A stretch of DNA of 64,000 nt from JADGGM01 sp035277485 (GCA_035277485.1 DATEKK010000134.1:1-64000); one strand, 5' to 3'. Counted from the first letter of the stretch, positions 41,967 through 51,350 are shown. Notes: generated by a model not told the origin, from the sequence alone. A program made the numbers and translations.

Positions 41967-44561
41967 TCAGGCAGTCGGGCGGCGCGCCGCCTCGACGAGG
42001 GCGGCAAGCCGGTCGAGTGCCTGGCGCGGCGTGAGGTCGTCGGGCTCGATGCCGCGCAGCATGTCCACCACCGGATGCGGCGCGTCCGCGAACAACGCGA
42101 GCTGCTCCGGCGGCGCCGCCCCACGCGCGGGCGCCACCAGGTGGCCGCCTTCCAGCCGGTGCAGCACCTCGCGCGCCCGCGCCAGCACCGGCGCGGGCAG
42201 TCCCGCCAGCCGCCCCACTTCGATGCCGTACGACCGATCGGCGCCGCCGGCGGCGAGCGTGTGCAGAAACAGCACCTGGTCGCCGACCTCGCGCACCATC
42301 ACGTTATAGTTACGAACTGCTACTAATTCGTCGGCGAGCTGCGTCAGCTCGTGGTAGTGCGTCGCGAACACCGTCTTGCAGCCCACGCGGTCGTGCAGGT
42401 GCTCGCTCACCGCCCACGCGATCGACACGCCGTCGTACGTCGATGTGCCGCGGCCGATCTCGTCGAGCAGCACGAGGCTGCGCCGCGTCGCCGTGTGCAG
42501 GATCGCGCTCGTCTCGGCCATCTCGACCATGAACGTGGATTGGCCGCGGACGAGGTTGTCGCTCGCGCCCACGCGCGTGAACACGCGATCGGCGATGCCG
42601 ACGCGCGCGAGAGAGGCCGGCACGAAGCTGCCCATTTGCGCCATGAGCACGATGAGCCCGATCTGTCGCAGGATCGTCGACTTGCCCGCCATGTTGGGCC
42701 CGGTGAGGATGATCACGCGCGCCCCTTCATCGAGCGACAAATCGTTCGGGATGAACTTGTCGCGCGGCATCATGCGCTCGACCACCGGATGCCGGCCGGC
42801 CACGATCTCGAGGTCGAACTCCTCGGTCATCGTCGGCCTAACGTAACCTTCCCGCTCGGCGACCTCGGCGAGCGATGCGAGCACATCCAGCGTCGCGACG
42901 ATGCCTGCGACGCGCTGCAGGCGCGACACCTGCGTGCCGGCGCGCGTGCGCAGCGCCTCGAACAACGACCGTTCGCGCACCTCGAGCCGCTCCGACGCCG
43001 TCAGTACTTTCTCCTCGTACTCCTTGAGCTCGGGCGTCACGTAGCGCTCTTCGCCCGCCAGCGTTTGACGCCGCTGGTAATGCTCCGGCACGAGATGCCG
43101 GTTGGCGTTCGTGATTGAGATGTAGTAGCCGAATACTTTGTTGTAGCCGACCTTGAGCGACGTGATACCCGTTCGCTCGCGCTCCGCCGTCTGGATGCGC
43201 GCAATGGCGTCCTTGCTCCCGTCGCGCAGCGCGCGCAGTTCGTCGAGCTCCGCGTCCACGCCATCGCGGATCACGCGCTCGTCGCCCACCGCGACCGGCG
43301 GCGCGTCCACGAGCGTGGCCGCTAAGTCCTGGGCGAGATCGGCGCACGGGTCCCATCGCGCCAGCATGTCGGCCACGAGCGCCGCCGATGCGACGCGGCG
43401 CGCGGCCTGCTCGACCGCCGGCAGCGCGCCCAGGGACGTGCCTAACGCACCGAGCTCGCGCGGCGTGGCGCGCGCCGCCGCCGCTTTCCCGGCCAGGCGC
43501 TCCACATCGCGCACGTCATCGAGCGCGGCGCGCAGCGCGGCGCGCGCGAGCGAGTCCGACGCCAGCGCGCCCACCGCATCCAGCCGCGCGTCGATGGCCC
43601 CGCGTTGGGCGAGCGGCGCCAGCAACCACTGGCGCAGGAGCCGCGCGCCCATCGGCGTCGTGGTGCGGTCCAACACGGCGAGCAGCGTGCCCGCCGTCCC
43701 GCCTCCACGCAGCGATTCCACCAGCTCGAGGTTGCGGCGTGTCATGTCGTCGAGCGGCATCGAGCTGCCGTCGCGCTCCACGATCGGCGTCGCGAGATGC
43801 GGCAGACCCGATGGCTGCAGCTCGCGCAGATATCGAACGAGCGCACCGGCCGCGCCCACCGCCGGCGCCTCGTCGTGGCCGATGCCGAATCCCTCGAGGG
43901 ACGCGACGCCGTACTGCCGCGCGAGCTCGTCGGACGCCAGCGCCGGATCGAATTCCCACGCGTCGCGCTCGGTGACTAACGCATCTTCGTCGCGCGATGA
44001 GGCAGCGCGAAACGCGCCGGCGGGCGATCCGCGTGCCACCAGAATCTCGCTCGGCGCAAGACGCGCGAGCACCGCCGGTGCGTCGGCCGCCGTCGATCGA
44101 ATGAGCCGCAGCTCGCCGGTCGACAGGTCGGCGGCCGCGATACCGATGACTGACGCGTCAGCGCACACCGCGCACAGATAGTTGTTGAACGCGCCGTCGA
44201 GCAGATCGTCCGAGAACGCGGCGCCGGGCGTGATCGTTTCCACCACTTCGCGCCGCACGATGCCCTTGGCGAGTTTCGGATCTTCCACCTGCTCGCAGAT
44301 CGCGACGCGGTGGCCCTGCTCGACCAGCCGGCGCAGATAGTCGTTCAGCGCTTTGACGGGCACGCCCGCGAGCGGCACCTCCGCCGCACCGCCGTTGTTC
44401 CGGCTCGTCAGCGTTAGGCCGAGGGCGCGCGAGCCGAGCTCGGCGTCCTCGTAGAACATCTCGTAGAAATCTCCCATCCGAAAGAGCAGAATCGCGTCCT
44501 GGTGGCGCGCCTTGATCTCCCGGTACTGCTGCATCAACGGCGTGGCCGTCTCGCGGCTCAC
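41967..44561 (-). CDS. mutS: DNA mismatch repair ATPase MutS
   Basis: 864 aa. Mismatch-reading F-x-E in GDFYEMFYEDA, connector and lever domains, then the ATPase: Walker A GPNMAGKST, signature SDNLVRGQSTFMVEMAE, Walker B LLDEIGRGTSTYDG and HYHELTQLAD. The tail ends in the C-terminal dimer region (PHPVVDMLRGIEPDDLTPRQ). It recognises mispairs with MutL. The GTG at 44561 overlaps the stop of the SPOR gene (GTGA); frames further upstream lie inside that gene. Last gene of a four-gene minus-strand row. Confidence 0.95.
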   Translation of the reverse strand: MSRETATPLMQQYREIKARHQDAILLFRMGDFYEMFYEDAELGSRALGLTLTSRNNGGAAEVPLAGVPVKALNDYLRRLVEQGHRVAICEQVEDPKLAKGIVRREVVETITPGAAFSDDLLDGAFNNYLCAVCADASVIGIAAADLSTGELRLIRSTAADAPAVLARLAPSEILVARGSPAGAFRAASSRDEDALVTERDAWEFDPALASDELARQYGVASLEGFGIGHDEAPAVGAAGALVRYLRELQPSGLPHLATPIVERDGSSMPLDDMTRRNLELVESLRGGGTAGTLLAVLDRTTTPMGARLLRQWLLAPLAQRGAIDARLDAVGALASDSLARAALRAALDDVRDVERLAGKAAAARATPRELGALGTSLGALPAVEQAARRVASAALVADMLARWDPCADLAQDLAATLVDAPPVAVGDERVIRDGVDAELDELRALRDGSKDAIARIQTAERERTGITSLKVGYNKVFGYYISITNANRHLVPEHYQRRQTLAGEERYVTPELKEYEEKVLTASERLEVRERSLFEALRTRAGTQVSRLQRVAGIVATLDVLASLAEVAEREGYVRPTMTEEFDLEIVAGRHPVVERMMPRDKFIPNDLSLDEGARVIILTGPNMAGKSTILRQIGLIVLMAQMGSFVPASLARVGIADRVFTRVGASDNLVRGQSTFMVEMAETSAILHTATRRSLVLLDEIGRGTSTYDGVSIAWAVSEHLHDRVGCKTVFATHYHELTQLADELVAVRNYNVMVREVGDQVLFLHTLAAGGADRSYGIEVGRLAGLPAPVLARAREVLHRLEGGHLVAPARGAAPPEQLALFADAPHPVVDMLRGIEPDDLTPRQALDRLAALVEAARRPTA

Positions 44562-45550
44562 GGCGTCTCCGCGCTCGTCACATAGGCGGTCAGCTTCTTC
44601 GCGCGCATCGCACGCACGGCCGCATCCGCATCGGCGCGCGTCGCGTAACGCCCCACGCGCACGCGGAACGGTTTTGCCGTGCCCACCACGCGGGCCGGAT
44701 ACCCGCGCGCCACGAGCACGTCGCGCAGCCCGTTGGCCGACGCGAGCGTCGAGAACGCGGCCACTTGAATCGTGTACCGGCCGTGCGCCGACGTGCCGCT
44801 CGTCGCCTGCGGCGGAGCCGTCTGCGGCGCAGACGTCGCGCTCCGACTCGGCGCCTGCGTAGTCGTCGCCTTGGCCGTCGTGTCCACGCCCTGGCAGCGC
44901 TGCTGGAGATAGCCGATCTGGTTGGCGAGCTCCACTTCGCTGGATGGCGTTAGGCGAGACGCGTCGGCCAGCCGGGCGCACCCGGCCGGCAGATTGCCCT
45001 CATCGAGCAGCGTGCGCGCTACCCAGAACGCCGCGCGCGGACGATTCGGACTGTCCGGATGCTCGACGACGATGCGCTGCAGGTGCGCCACCGCCTGATC
45101 GCGATCGCCGCGCGCGAGCTCGAGCTGCGCGAGCCGCATCAACGCATCGGCGCTCCGCGCCGACGCAGGATACGTCACGATGATCGTGCGCAGATCACGC
45201 TCGGCGTCCGCCGCGGTCGCGGCGACCACCGCCCGCCAGTACAACGCGTCCACGTACTCCGCCGAACCGGGCGGCGCCGAGTCGAGCTTCCGCCCGACTA
45301 ACGCACGGGCGGAATCGCCGCGCCCTTCGGCGGCGAGCCGTTGGGCAGCACGAAAAATGGTGTCGTTCCCGGTGGAATCGGCGCGCGCGGTAGTCTGGCG
45401 CTGGGAGTCTTGCCGGACCGAGTCCGGATGTGCGACCGCAATCGGCGCCGAATCCGCGTGCGCGGAATCCGCGTGTGCCGTGTCGCTCGTCTGTCCCCAC
45501 GCGAGCGTCGGCACCAGCAGAATCATACCCAGGGCACAGCGTATCGTCAT
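44558..45550 (-). CDS. Exported TPR-SPOR protein
   Basis: 330 aa. Signal peptide MTIRCALGMILLVPTLAWGQ. A Thr/Asp/Ser/Ala-rich linker precedes a TPR-like helical part (residues about 65-210; SADALMRLAQLELARGDRDQ, HLQRIVVEHPDSP), then a Pro/Thr-rich linker and a SPOR domain (YTIQVAAFSTLASANGLRD, VGRYATRADADAAVRAM) that binds denuded glycan strands of peptidoglycan, usually at the septum. Coupled to mutS, but the roles need not be linked. Starts at ATG 45550, 19 nt after holA. Confidence 0.8.
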   Translation of the reverse strand: MTIRCALGMILLVPTLAWGQTSDTAHADSAHADSAPIAVAHPDSVRQDSQRQTTARADSTGNDTIFRAAQRLAAEGRGDSARALVGRKLDSAPPGSAEYVDALYWRAVVAATAADAERDLRTIIVTYPASARSADALMRLAQLELARGDRDQAVAHLQRIVVEHPDSPNRPRAAFWVARTLLDEGNLPAGCARLADASRLTPSSEVELANQIGYLQQRCQGVDTTAKATTTQAPSRSATSAPQTAPPQATSGTSAHGRYTIQVAAFSTLASANGLRDVLVARGYPARVVGTAKPFRVRVGRYATRADADAAVRAMRAKKLTAYVTSAETP

Positions 45551-45569
45551 GGCGGGAGATGGTTAGGCG

Positions 45570-46646
45570 TCAGGCGACGGCGCGTCGGGCCGGCTCCCCG
45601 CCGGCGGCGCACATCGACAACACGAGTCGCGCGAGGATCTCTTCATCGGACGATACCCGCGTCTCCTTCAACGCGATGTCCGCGGCGAGGAGCGCCTCCA
45701 TGGCGCGATCGAGCGCCGCCTCGTCCCACGCATCGATCGCTGCCGCCCACGACCTCACCGCCTCACTCCACGGCCGCCCCGTGTACGCGCCGCCGGCGCT
45801 CTTGAGCAGCTCGTAATACTCGCGCTCGAGCCGGCCCGCCGACATCCCGCGCCCGCGCATCGCACGCCCCCACGCCAGCGCCTGCGTCTGGGTCGTCAGC
45901 GCCATCACGACCGGCACCGCGGAAATCTTGGGCTGGTCGAGCACGTGTCTCAACAACGCCAACGCACGCGGCGCGTCGCGCCGAGCGACGAGGTCGAGGA
46001 AGTCGCCTAACGTCTCGCCGCGTCGCACGCCCACCACCGCCGTCACCGCCTGCTCGTCGATCGGGCCGCCGTTCGTGTAGCTCGCGAGCTTGTCCAGCTC
46101 GCCCGCCAGCGCGGCCAGATCGTTCCCCGCGTGATCGAACAAGAGCGCCGCCGCCGCGTCGGCGACCGATACGCCTAACACAGCCTGCGCGTGGTGCACG
46201 ATCCACTTGGGCACGCGGTTGCCCGTCAACGGCTCCGTCTCGAGCGAGAACGTGCGCTGCACGAGCGATCGGTCGGGCTTCCCGCGCTCACCGGGTCCGA
46301 ACACGAGAACGAGTACGATGTCGCTGGTCTTCGATGCGGGCTGCTCGAGAAAATGATCGACAACGGCCCGCACATCCTTGCGCATGGATCCCGCATCGCG
46401 CACGAGCACGACGCGCCGTTCCGCCATCATCGGCGGCGTGGCGAGCAGCGATGCGAGTGCTTCCGCTGTGACCGAAGCCGCATCACGAATGTCGAGATTG
46501 AAATCGCGCGTCGCCGGATCGAGCGCGGCGGCGAGCAGCTGGCGCACCGCCGCGTCCTTCAGGAATTCTTCGTCGCCGTGAATGCTGTACGCGCGTTCGA
46601 AGGAGCGCGACGCGATGGATTTATAGAAGGCGCGATCGTCCGGCAT
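45570..46646 (-). CDS. holA: DNA polymerase III subunit delta
   Basis: 358 aa clamp-loader subunit. The N-terminal AAA-like part shows RAYSIHGDEEFLKDAAVRQL, MMAERRVVLVRDA and WIVHHAQAVLGVSVADAAAA, the central part NDLAALAGELDKLASYTNG, and the C-terminal collar LLKSAGGAYTGRPWSEAVRS. Delta opens the beta clamp. Divergent enough that only the pattern of the family is visible, but the length and motif order are right. Between the anti-sigma gene and the SPOR gene on the same strand. Confidence 0.87.
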   Translation of the reverse strand: MPDDRAFYKSIASRSFERAYSIHGDEEFLKDAAVRQLLAAALDPATRDFNLDIRDAASVTAEALASLLATPPMMAERRVVLVRDAGSMRKDVRAVVDHFLEQPASKTSDIVLVLVFGPGERGKPDRSLVQRTFSLETEPLTGNRVPKWIVHHAQAVLGVSVADAAAALLFDHAGNDLAALAGELDKLASYTNGGPIDEQAVTAVVGVRRGETLGDFLDLVARRDAPRALALLRHVLDQPKISAVPVVMALTTQTQALAWGRAMRGRGMSAGRLEREYYELLKSAGGAYTGRPWSEAVRSWAAAIDAWDEAALDRAMEALLAADIALKETRVSSDEEILARLVLSMCAAGGEPARRAVA

Positions 46647-46673
46647 AGCGGCGAATATAACGCGCGCGGGCTG

Positions 46674-47198
46674 CTACCGTCCCAACTCCTCCGCCGCGAA
46701 ATGCTCCTGCGCCTGCTCGGCCATCACCGCGGCCGGCCACACCGGCAGACCCATCGATGCCGACGCCACGAACGCCGAGTTGACTCCCGATGGCGATTCG
46801 GTGGGCGTCATTGGCGGACGCACGGCGATGACAGGCGGCAGCCGGAGATCGCGCGCCGGTTGGGCAACGTCGAACACCATCGCGGCAATGAATCCGACGA
46901 TCACGACGCTCGCCGCAGTGGCCAAAAACGATCCGACGCCCGGACCGCGGTAATGCTCCGCGCGGGCGTCGACTTCCTGTGCATCCAGAAGCTTTTGATT
47001 CAGGCGATCGAGAAAATCGGCTGACGGCTCCAACGCGGGCAGGTTACGCAGCACCATTAAGCCACGCCGCATCGCCGTGTCGTACCGGGAACAGCGCACG
47101 CACTCGGCGAGATGCAACTGCATCTCGACCACGTCATGCGAGTTCAGCGTATCGTCGAGAAACGCCGGATGCAGATCACGGAATTCGCGGCAAATCAT
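46674..47198 (-). CDS. Zinc-finger anti-sigma factor
   Basis: 174 aa. MICREFRDLHPAFLDDTL opens a ZAS domain with the metal motif HLAECVRCSRYD (HxxxCxxC), followed by a membrane helix (SFLATAASVVIVGFIAAMVF) and a periplasmic tail. It should hold an ECF sigma factor at the membrane until a signal arrives. The ATG at 47198 begins exactly at the domain; the frame upstream is not conserved. The only ECF sigma gene in the window (48332-48967) is 1.1 kb away with a gene between, so the pairing is a guess. Confidence 0.78.
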   Translation of the reverse strand: MICREFRDLHPAFLDDTLNSHDVVEMQLHLAECVRCSRYDTAMRRGLMVLRNLPALEPSADFLDRLNQKLLDAQEVDARAEHYRGPGVGSFLATAASVVIVGFIAAMVFDVAQPARDLRLPPVIAVRPPMTPTESPSGVNSAFVASASMGLPVWPAAVMAEQAQEHFAAEELGR

Positions 47199-47613
47199 AG
47201 GTGCGGTCGAGCTCCACAGCGTGACGACTGGCAAGGGATACCCGATCGCGTGCACCGGGTTCCGGTGCCTACGATGTACGCGGGTTTGTTCGCCCGGAAG
47301 AGGCCCTAACGACGCTGAGCTCGCAAGGACGAGCGTGCACCGGCGCAAACACGAGGTGCGAGAAATGCAGCGCTAGTGGGAATGCGGCGCGCCGCCGACA
47401 GGGCGAGCCGCGCGGCCGCGCATCGCGCGCCGGCCGCACGCTGGGAAACGCCGCGCTCGCTCACACAACGGGACGCGGCGGACAATGCTTGTGATGCGTG
47501 ACGCCCGTCCTGGCCTGAGATGGCGAGTACACCCAATCGCCCCGATGTCTCCTCTAGCGAAGGCATCTCCTGCCGAGCTCCAGACCGTGCTGGCGCGCGC
47601 AATGGAGGATCGT
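47199..47613. other. Intergenic region upstream of the anti-sigma gene and the membrane protein
   Basis: 415 nt between divergent genes. No supported gene: frames in it have no domain or ribosome binding site except GGAGG at about 47604, which serves the ATG at 47614. One iterated word (CCTAACG) at about 47306. Both promoters must lie here but I cannot place them. Confidence 0.4.
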
Positions 47614-48264
47614 ATGAGCACCCAAATCGGCGTACACGAACACGCCATCGTTCATGAGGCCGAGAGTGCCGCGGCAACCGAGTCCATCACTGGAGCGATC
47701 GCCGTCGTGCTAGCCATTCTGGGCTTGATCGGCGTGCTGACCGGCCTGTTCGCTGCGATCTCGACCATCGCGGTCGGCGTCGCGCTCGCGGTCGCCGGCA
47801 GCGCACTCGCGGCCCACTACACTCGGACGCTCAGTGGGAACGAGCTCGTATTCGAGCGGCACGAAGGCGAGCGCGGGATGAGGATGGAAGCGCTCGCCTC
47901 GGTTGGCGGCGTCGTATTGGGCATCCTCGCGCTCATCGGCATAAGCCCGATCGCGCTCTTGCCCATCGCCGCCATCGTGCTCGGCGGGGCCTTGCTCATG
48001 GTCGGCGGCTCGGCCGCACGCGTGGAATCGATCACGCGCTCGCAGGTCGCGACGGGCACGGGGCACATCGTGCTCGAGCACGCGCCCTATGTCGCCACCG
48101 GCTCCGACTTGCTCGTGGGGGTGGGCGCCATTGTGTTAGGCATCTTGGGTCTCAGCGGACATGCTCCGATCACCCTGGCGCTCATCGCGATGTTGGGCAT
48201 CGGCGCGGCCGTGCTGCTGAACGGCTCCACGATCGCCGCGCGGCTCTTCGGCCTGGTCAGCTGA
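47614..48264 (+). CDS. Hypothetical multi-pass membrane protein, 216 aa
   Basis: Six or more hydrophobic, Ala/Gly/Ile-rich segments arranged as three similar hairpins: AIAVVLAILGLIGVLTGLFA, VVLGILALIGISPIALLPIA, AIVLGILGLSGHAPITLALI. The repeat VxLGILxLxGxxPIxLxxIA suggests internal duplication. The N-terminus is hydrophilic (STQIGVHEHAIVHEAE). GGAGG lies 9 nt before the ATG. No family recognised; could be a stress-response membrane protein next to the sigma factor. Confidence 0.6.
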   Translation: MSTQIGVHEHAIVHEAESAAATESITGAIAVVLAILGLIGVLTGLFAAISTIAVGVALAVAGSALAAHYTRTLSGNELVFERHEGERGMRMEALASVGGVVLGILALIGISPIALLPIAAIVLGGALLMVGGSAARVESITRSQVATGTGHIVLEHAPYVATGSDLLVGVGAIVLGILGLSGHAPITLALIAMLGIGAAVLLNGSTIAARLFGLVS

Positions 48265-48275
48265 CCGAAACGCAA

Positions 48276-48302
48276 CGGGCGGAGCCCACGTGGCCCCGCC
48301 CG
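48276..48302. terminator. Short hairpin between convergent genes
   Basis: CGGGCGG and CCGCCCG, a 7-bp stem around 13 nt, between the membrane-protein stop (48264) and the sigma-factor stop (48332). No T run. Confidence 0.3.
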
Positions 48303-48331
48303 CTGCGCTCCCCACCCGTCCCTGCCTAACG

Positions 48332-48967
48332 CTATCGCAGCGCCGGCTCGATGATCGCGGCGAATGCGTTCCGCGCGCGGTTGAGCCGCGACTTGACCGT
48401 TCCCAGATTGCAGCCGGTGATCTCGGCGATCTCCTCGTACGACTTGCCCTCGAGCTCCCGCAGAATGAACACCTGCCGGTGATGCTCGGGCAGCTGCGCC
48501 ACCGAGCTCTCGACCAGCTCCCGCAGATGACGCTTCCGATACAGGTCGTCCGGGCGCGAGACGTGATCCTCGAACTGCAACGGCCGGTCGTCATCCTGCC
48601 AGTTCTTGCGGATGGTTTGGAAGAACACGAGCGGACTGCGCGAGCGATTGCGGAGCTCGTTCTTGGCCAGGTTCGACGCGATGGTGTATACCCACGTCGA
48701 GAACTTCTTCGACCGATCGAAGCGATGCAGGTGGCGATACACCCGGATGAAGACCTCCTGCACCAGGTCCTCCGCCCGCTCGCGATCGCCGATCGTTCGA
48801 TAAATGAAGTTGAGCAGCCGGGTCTGGTAGCGCTCCACCAGCACTTGAAAGGCGCGCTCCTCGCCGCCGAGGAACTCGGTGACGAGCGCCGAGTCATCCA
48901 GCGCGTGTAGGCGCTCGCGAACTGGAACCGGCGATTCGATGGCGTGCCGAAGTGCGACGTCAGCCAT
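48332..48967 (-). CDS. ECF RNA polymerase sigma factor (RpoE-like)
   Basis: 211 aa group 4 sigma factor. Region 2 (VERYQTRLLNFIYRTIGDRE, AEDLVQEVFIRVYRHLHRF, KFSTWVYTIASNLAKNELR) and region 4 (LPEHHRQVFILRELEGKSYE, EIAEITGCNLGTVKSRLNRA) are complete. It directs polymerase to stress promoters. A 40-residue linker between the regions (SRSPLVFFQTIRKNWQDDDR) is longer than in short ECF factors. Likely controlled by a zinc-finger anti-sigma factor such as that at 46674-47198. Confidence 0.9.
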   Translation of the reverse strand: MADVALRHAIESPVPVRERLHALDDSALVTEFLGGEERAFQVLVERYQTRLLNFIYRTIGDRERAEDLVQEVFIRVYRHLHRFDRSKKFSTWVYTIASNLAKNELRNRSRSPLVFFQTIRKNWQDDDRPLQFEDHVSRPDDLYRKRHLRELVESSVAQLPEHHRQVFILRELEGKSYEEIAEITGCNLGTVKSRLNRARNAFAAIIEPALR

Positions 48968-49343
48968 TGCTACTCCCCGACCATTGAAGGGTTCGCTCTA
49001 TTCGAGAGACGAAACGCCACGCGGTCGTGCACACATTCCGCGACACTCGAAAAGGCATGGCCCGTGCCCGAGCCGCCGTGGATTCCACGCGCCGCGTAAC
49101 ACGATGCCTGACAACAATTTGCCTTGAGCCTGCCATCCGATGGAAAATAGTTGGTTCGGTGCGGGCGTGTCTACTTTCGGAGACGAAAGCCGCGAGACGA
49201 TGGGACACGTTTGCAAACTCAGGGGTACTAGATCGCCGCGCGAGCACGTCTAGTTTGACCAGCCACAACTGGAAACAGTTGCCGCGCGCCTAACTGATCA
49301 GTCTGTCACCGTTGTCCTCCCGCTCCCGAAAGGGCGCCCACCC
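48968..49343. other. Intergenic region between sigma factor and carboxypeptidase-regulatory protein
   Basis: 376 nt between divergent genes, less GC-rich than its surroundings. It holds a small hairpin CTTTCG-GAGA-CGAAAG at 49174-49189 enclosed by CGTGTC/GACACG, and one iterated word (GCCTAAC) at 49289. Minus-strand TGTCCC, then 16 nt, then CGTC overlaps this hairpin and is the general shape of an ECF promoter, but this is weak. No gene and no recognised riboswitch. Confidence 0.35.
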
Positions 49344-50777
49344 GTGGAACCCAACGTGACCATCAGTCCGCGTGTCGTCGCGATGTCTGCCGCGATCGCC
49401 CTCGTCGCACCATCAGTCGTACCCGCACAGCAGGCGGCCGCGCCGGACACGAGCGCGGGCACCGTCGTCTCCGGCGACGTCTACGACAGCGTCGATGTCG
49501 CCCCCATTGGCGACGCGATGGTCCAGATGGTTTCTCAGTCGAACGCGGCGGTGTCGTTCACGAGCACGAGTGATTCGGTCGGGCACTATCGAATCGCGCA
49601 CGTTCCGCCCGGGAAATACATCCTCGGCTTTCTCGACGAGACGTTGTCGGAGCTCGGGCTGAGCGTGGTGGAGCGCATCGTGGAAGTCGGATCTGCCCCC
49701 GTGGACAACGTGCGGCTGGCCACGCCCGGCTCCGAGGCAATGCACGACAGGATCTGCGGACGCGCGGCGGACGGTGACTCCAGCGGCGTGATGGTTGGCT
49801 TCGTGCGCGACGCGGCGTCGGGTACGCCGCTCGGGATGTCGACGGTGGTGGCGGTCTGGAACCGGATCGCGATCGACCAGCGCGGCGTGCACAACGATCG
49901 GCACCAAGTACCCGCGAAGACCGCGCCCTCGGGTTGGTTCGCGGTCTGCGGACTCCCGTCGGATCGTGCGCTCGAAACGCGCGCCGAGCTCGGTTCGCGC
50001 GCCACGGGATTCATTGAGGTGAGGCTGCCGCGCCGTGGGGTGCTGGTGCGCGACTTCGACCTCGGCTCCGACACCGTGCTGGCCGCGAACCACGAGAAGG
50101 GCGCGTCTCCGTTAGGCGAATCCCTGCGTCACGGAACGGCGCAACTAATCGGCACCGTGGCGGATTCCACCGGACGGCTATTGGCCGGCGCACACGTGAC
50201 GCTGTGGGGATCTTCCACCGCCATTACGACCACCGACGGACGATTCTTCCTGGATTCCCTGCCGTCGGGCACGGGCACGCTCGAGTCCCAGTATCTCGGC
50301 TTCGAACCGGTGCGCGTCGTGGTCGACCTCGCACCCGGTCGCACCGATACGGTGCGGATCACAATGAAAAAGTCGGTGCACGTCCTGGCCGCCGTGAAGG
50401 TCGAAGGGAAATTGGGCCTCGAGCGCTACCAGGAGTTCAACGACCGACGAAAGACCGGCGTGGGCCACTATTACACCGCCGACGACATCGCCAAGACGAG
50501 ACCAGTGCTGCTCACCGACTTCTTCTACACGGTGTCGGGCGTCCGCGTGCAGCCGGTGTCCGGCGCTGACTACGAATTGTTCTCCACCCAGGGTGGCGGC
50601 ATTAGCGACATGTGCAGTCCCGCGATCTGGGTGAACGGTGTGCGACTGCGCGAGGGTGGACTCAATGAGGTGGTCCGCCCCGAGGACGTGACCGGCATCG
50701 AGGTCTACGATGCGTCGACCGCGCCGCAACAGTATCGCATCGGCGAGTGCGGGGTCGTGCTCATCTGGACCAAGTGA
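49344..50777 (+). CDS. Carboxypeptidase-regulatory-like protein with plug-like C-terminus
   Basis: 477 aa, exported. GTG 49344 is used; ATG 49383 (MSAAIALVAPSVVPAQ) directly at the signal peptide is equally likely. Three beta-sandwich repeats of the carboxypeptidase-regulatory type are seen (GTVVSGDVYDSVDVAPIGDA, VGFVRDAASGTPLGMSTVVA, LIGTVADSTGRLLAGAHVTL). The last 100 residues (FNDRRKTGVGHYYTADDIAK, CSPAIWVNGVRLREGGLNEV, VTGIEVYDASTAPQQYR) match the plug of TonB receptors, without a barrel. It is the larger cousin of the plug-like lipoprotein at 17596-18030. Function unknown, probably periplasmic or surface. Confidence 0.65.
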   Translation: MEPNVTISPRVVAMSAAIALVAPSVVPAQQAAAPDTSAGTVVSGDVYDSVDVAPIGDAMVQMVSQSNAAVSFTSTSDSVGHYRIAHVPPGKYILGFLDETLSELGLSVVERIVEVGSAPVDNVRLATPGSEAMHDRICGRAADGDSSGVMVGFVRDAASGTPLGMSTVVAVWNRIAIDQRGVHNDRHQVPAKTAPSGWFAVCGLPSDRALETRAELGSRATGFIEVRLPRRGVLVRDFDLGSDTVLAANHEKGASPLGESLRHGTAQLIGTVADSTGRLLAGAHVTLWGSSTAITTTDGRFFLDSLPSGTGTLESQYLGFEPVRVVVDLAPGRTDTVRITMKKSVHVLAAVKVEGKLGLERYQEFNDRRKTGVGHYYTADDIAKTRPVLLTDFFYTVSGVRVQPVSGADYELFSTQGGGISDMCSPAIWVNGVRLREGGLNEVVRPEDVTGIEVYDASTAPQQYRIGECGVVLIWTK

Positions 50778-50795
50778 ATCTTGCCTAACTGTGCG

Positions 50796-51347
50796 TCAGG
50801 CGCCGAGCCGGAAGCCTGCGACATAGAGCAGGGTGAGGGCCGTCTTCGCATCGACGATCGCGCTGTCGCGCACCATCTCGAGCGCCCGCGACAGCGGCAT
50901 CACGAGATTCTCGACGAATTCGTCTGCCTCCGGACGCGCCGCGCCGCGCGAGAGACCGGACGCCATGAAGGCATGGATTCGCTCGTCGGTGAAGCCCGGC
51001 GTCGTGTAGAAGGTGTAGACGTGATCCAACCGCTCCGCGGTGCAGCCCGCTTCCTCGAGCAGCTCGCGCCGCGCGCACGACTCGGGTGACTCGCCCGGCT
51101 CCAACCGGCCGGCTGGACACTCGATCACGAAGCCTTCCGCGGCGTAGCGATACTGGCGGATGAGCAGGATCTGTGGGTCGTCGCCCGCCGGATCGCTCAG
51201 GAACGGCAGCACGAGACTCGCGCCCGGATGCCGCACCATCTCGAGCTCGCCCGTCGACCCGTCGGGAAAGCGGACTGTGTCGAGATCGAGGTTGATGATG
51301 CGGCCCGTGTACTGCCGCGTCGAAGACACCCGGCCGGGATCAGCCAT
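50796..51347 (-). CDS. Nudix hydrolase, ADP-ribose pyrophosphatase type
   Basis: 183 aa. The Nudix box is complete: GRLEPGESPESCARRELLEE ending AG. VYTFYTTPGFTDERIHAFMA after the box is typical of ADP-ribose pyrophosphatases, which split ADP-ribose to AMP and ribose 5-phosphate. The N-terminal RIINLDLDTVRFPDGSTG fits the dimer domain of that group. ATG 51347 ends 3 nt from the stop of the M16 peptidase gene upstream (51351); same strand, so probably one operon. Confidence 0.87.
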   Translation of the reverse strand: MADPGRVSSTRQYTGRIINLDLDTVRFPDGSTGELEMVRHPGASLVLPFLSDPAGDDPQILLIRQYRYAAEGFVIECPAGRLEPGESPESCARRELLEEAGCTAERLDHVYTFYTTPGFTDERIHAFMASGLSRGAARPEADEFVENLVMPLSRALEMVRDSAIVDAKTALTLLYVAGFRLGA

Positions 51348-51350
51348 GCG

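Noticed and set aside
46674..47198. Longer anti-sigma protein starting at 47348
   Set aside because: The added 50 residues are Arg/His-rich without pattern; the ZAS domain starts directly at MICREF.
49160..49250. Possible riboswitch (GEMM-like) upstream of the carboxypeptidase-regulatory gene
   Set aside because: There is a GAGA-loop hairpin, but the conserved GCAAAGCC and receptor segments of cyclic-di-GMP riboswitches are not present.
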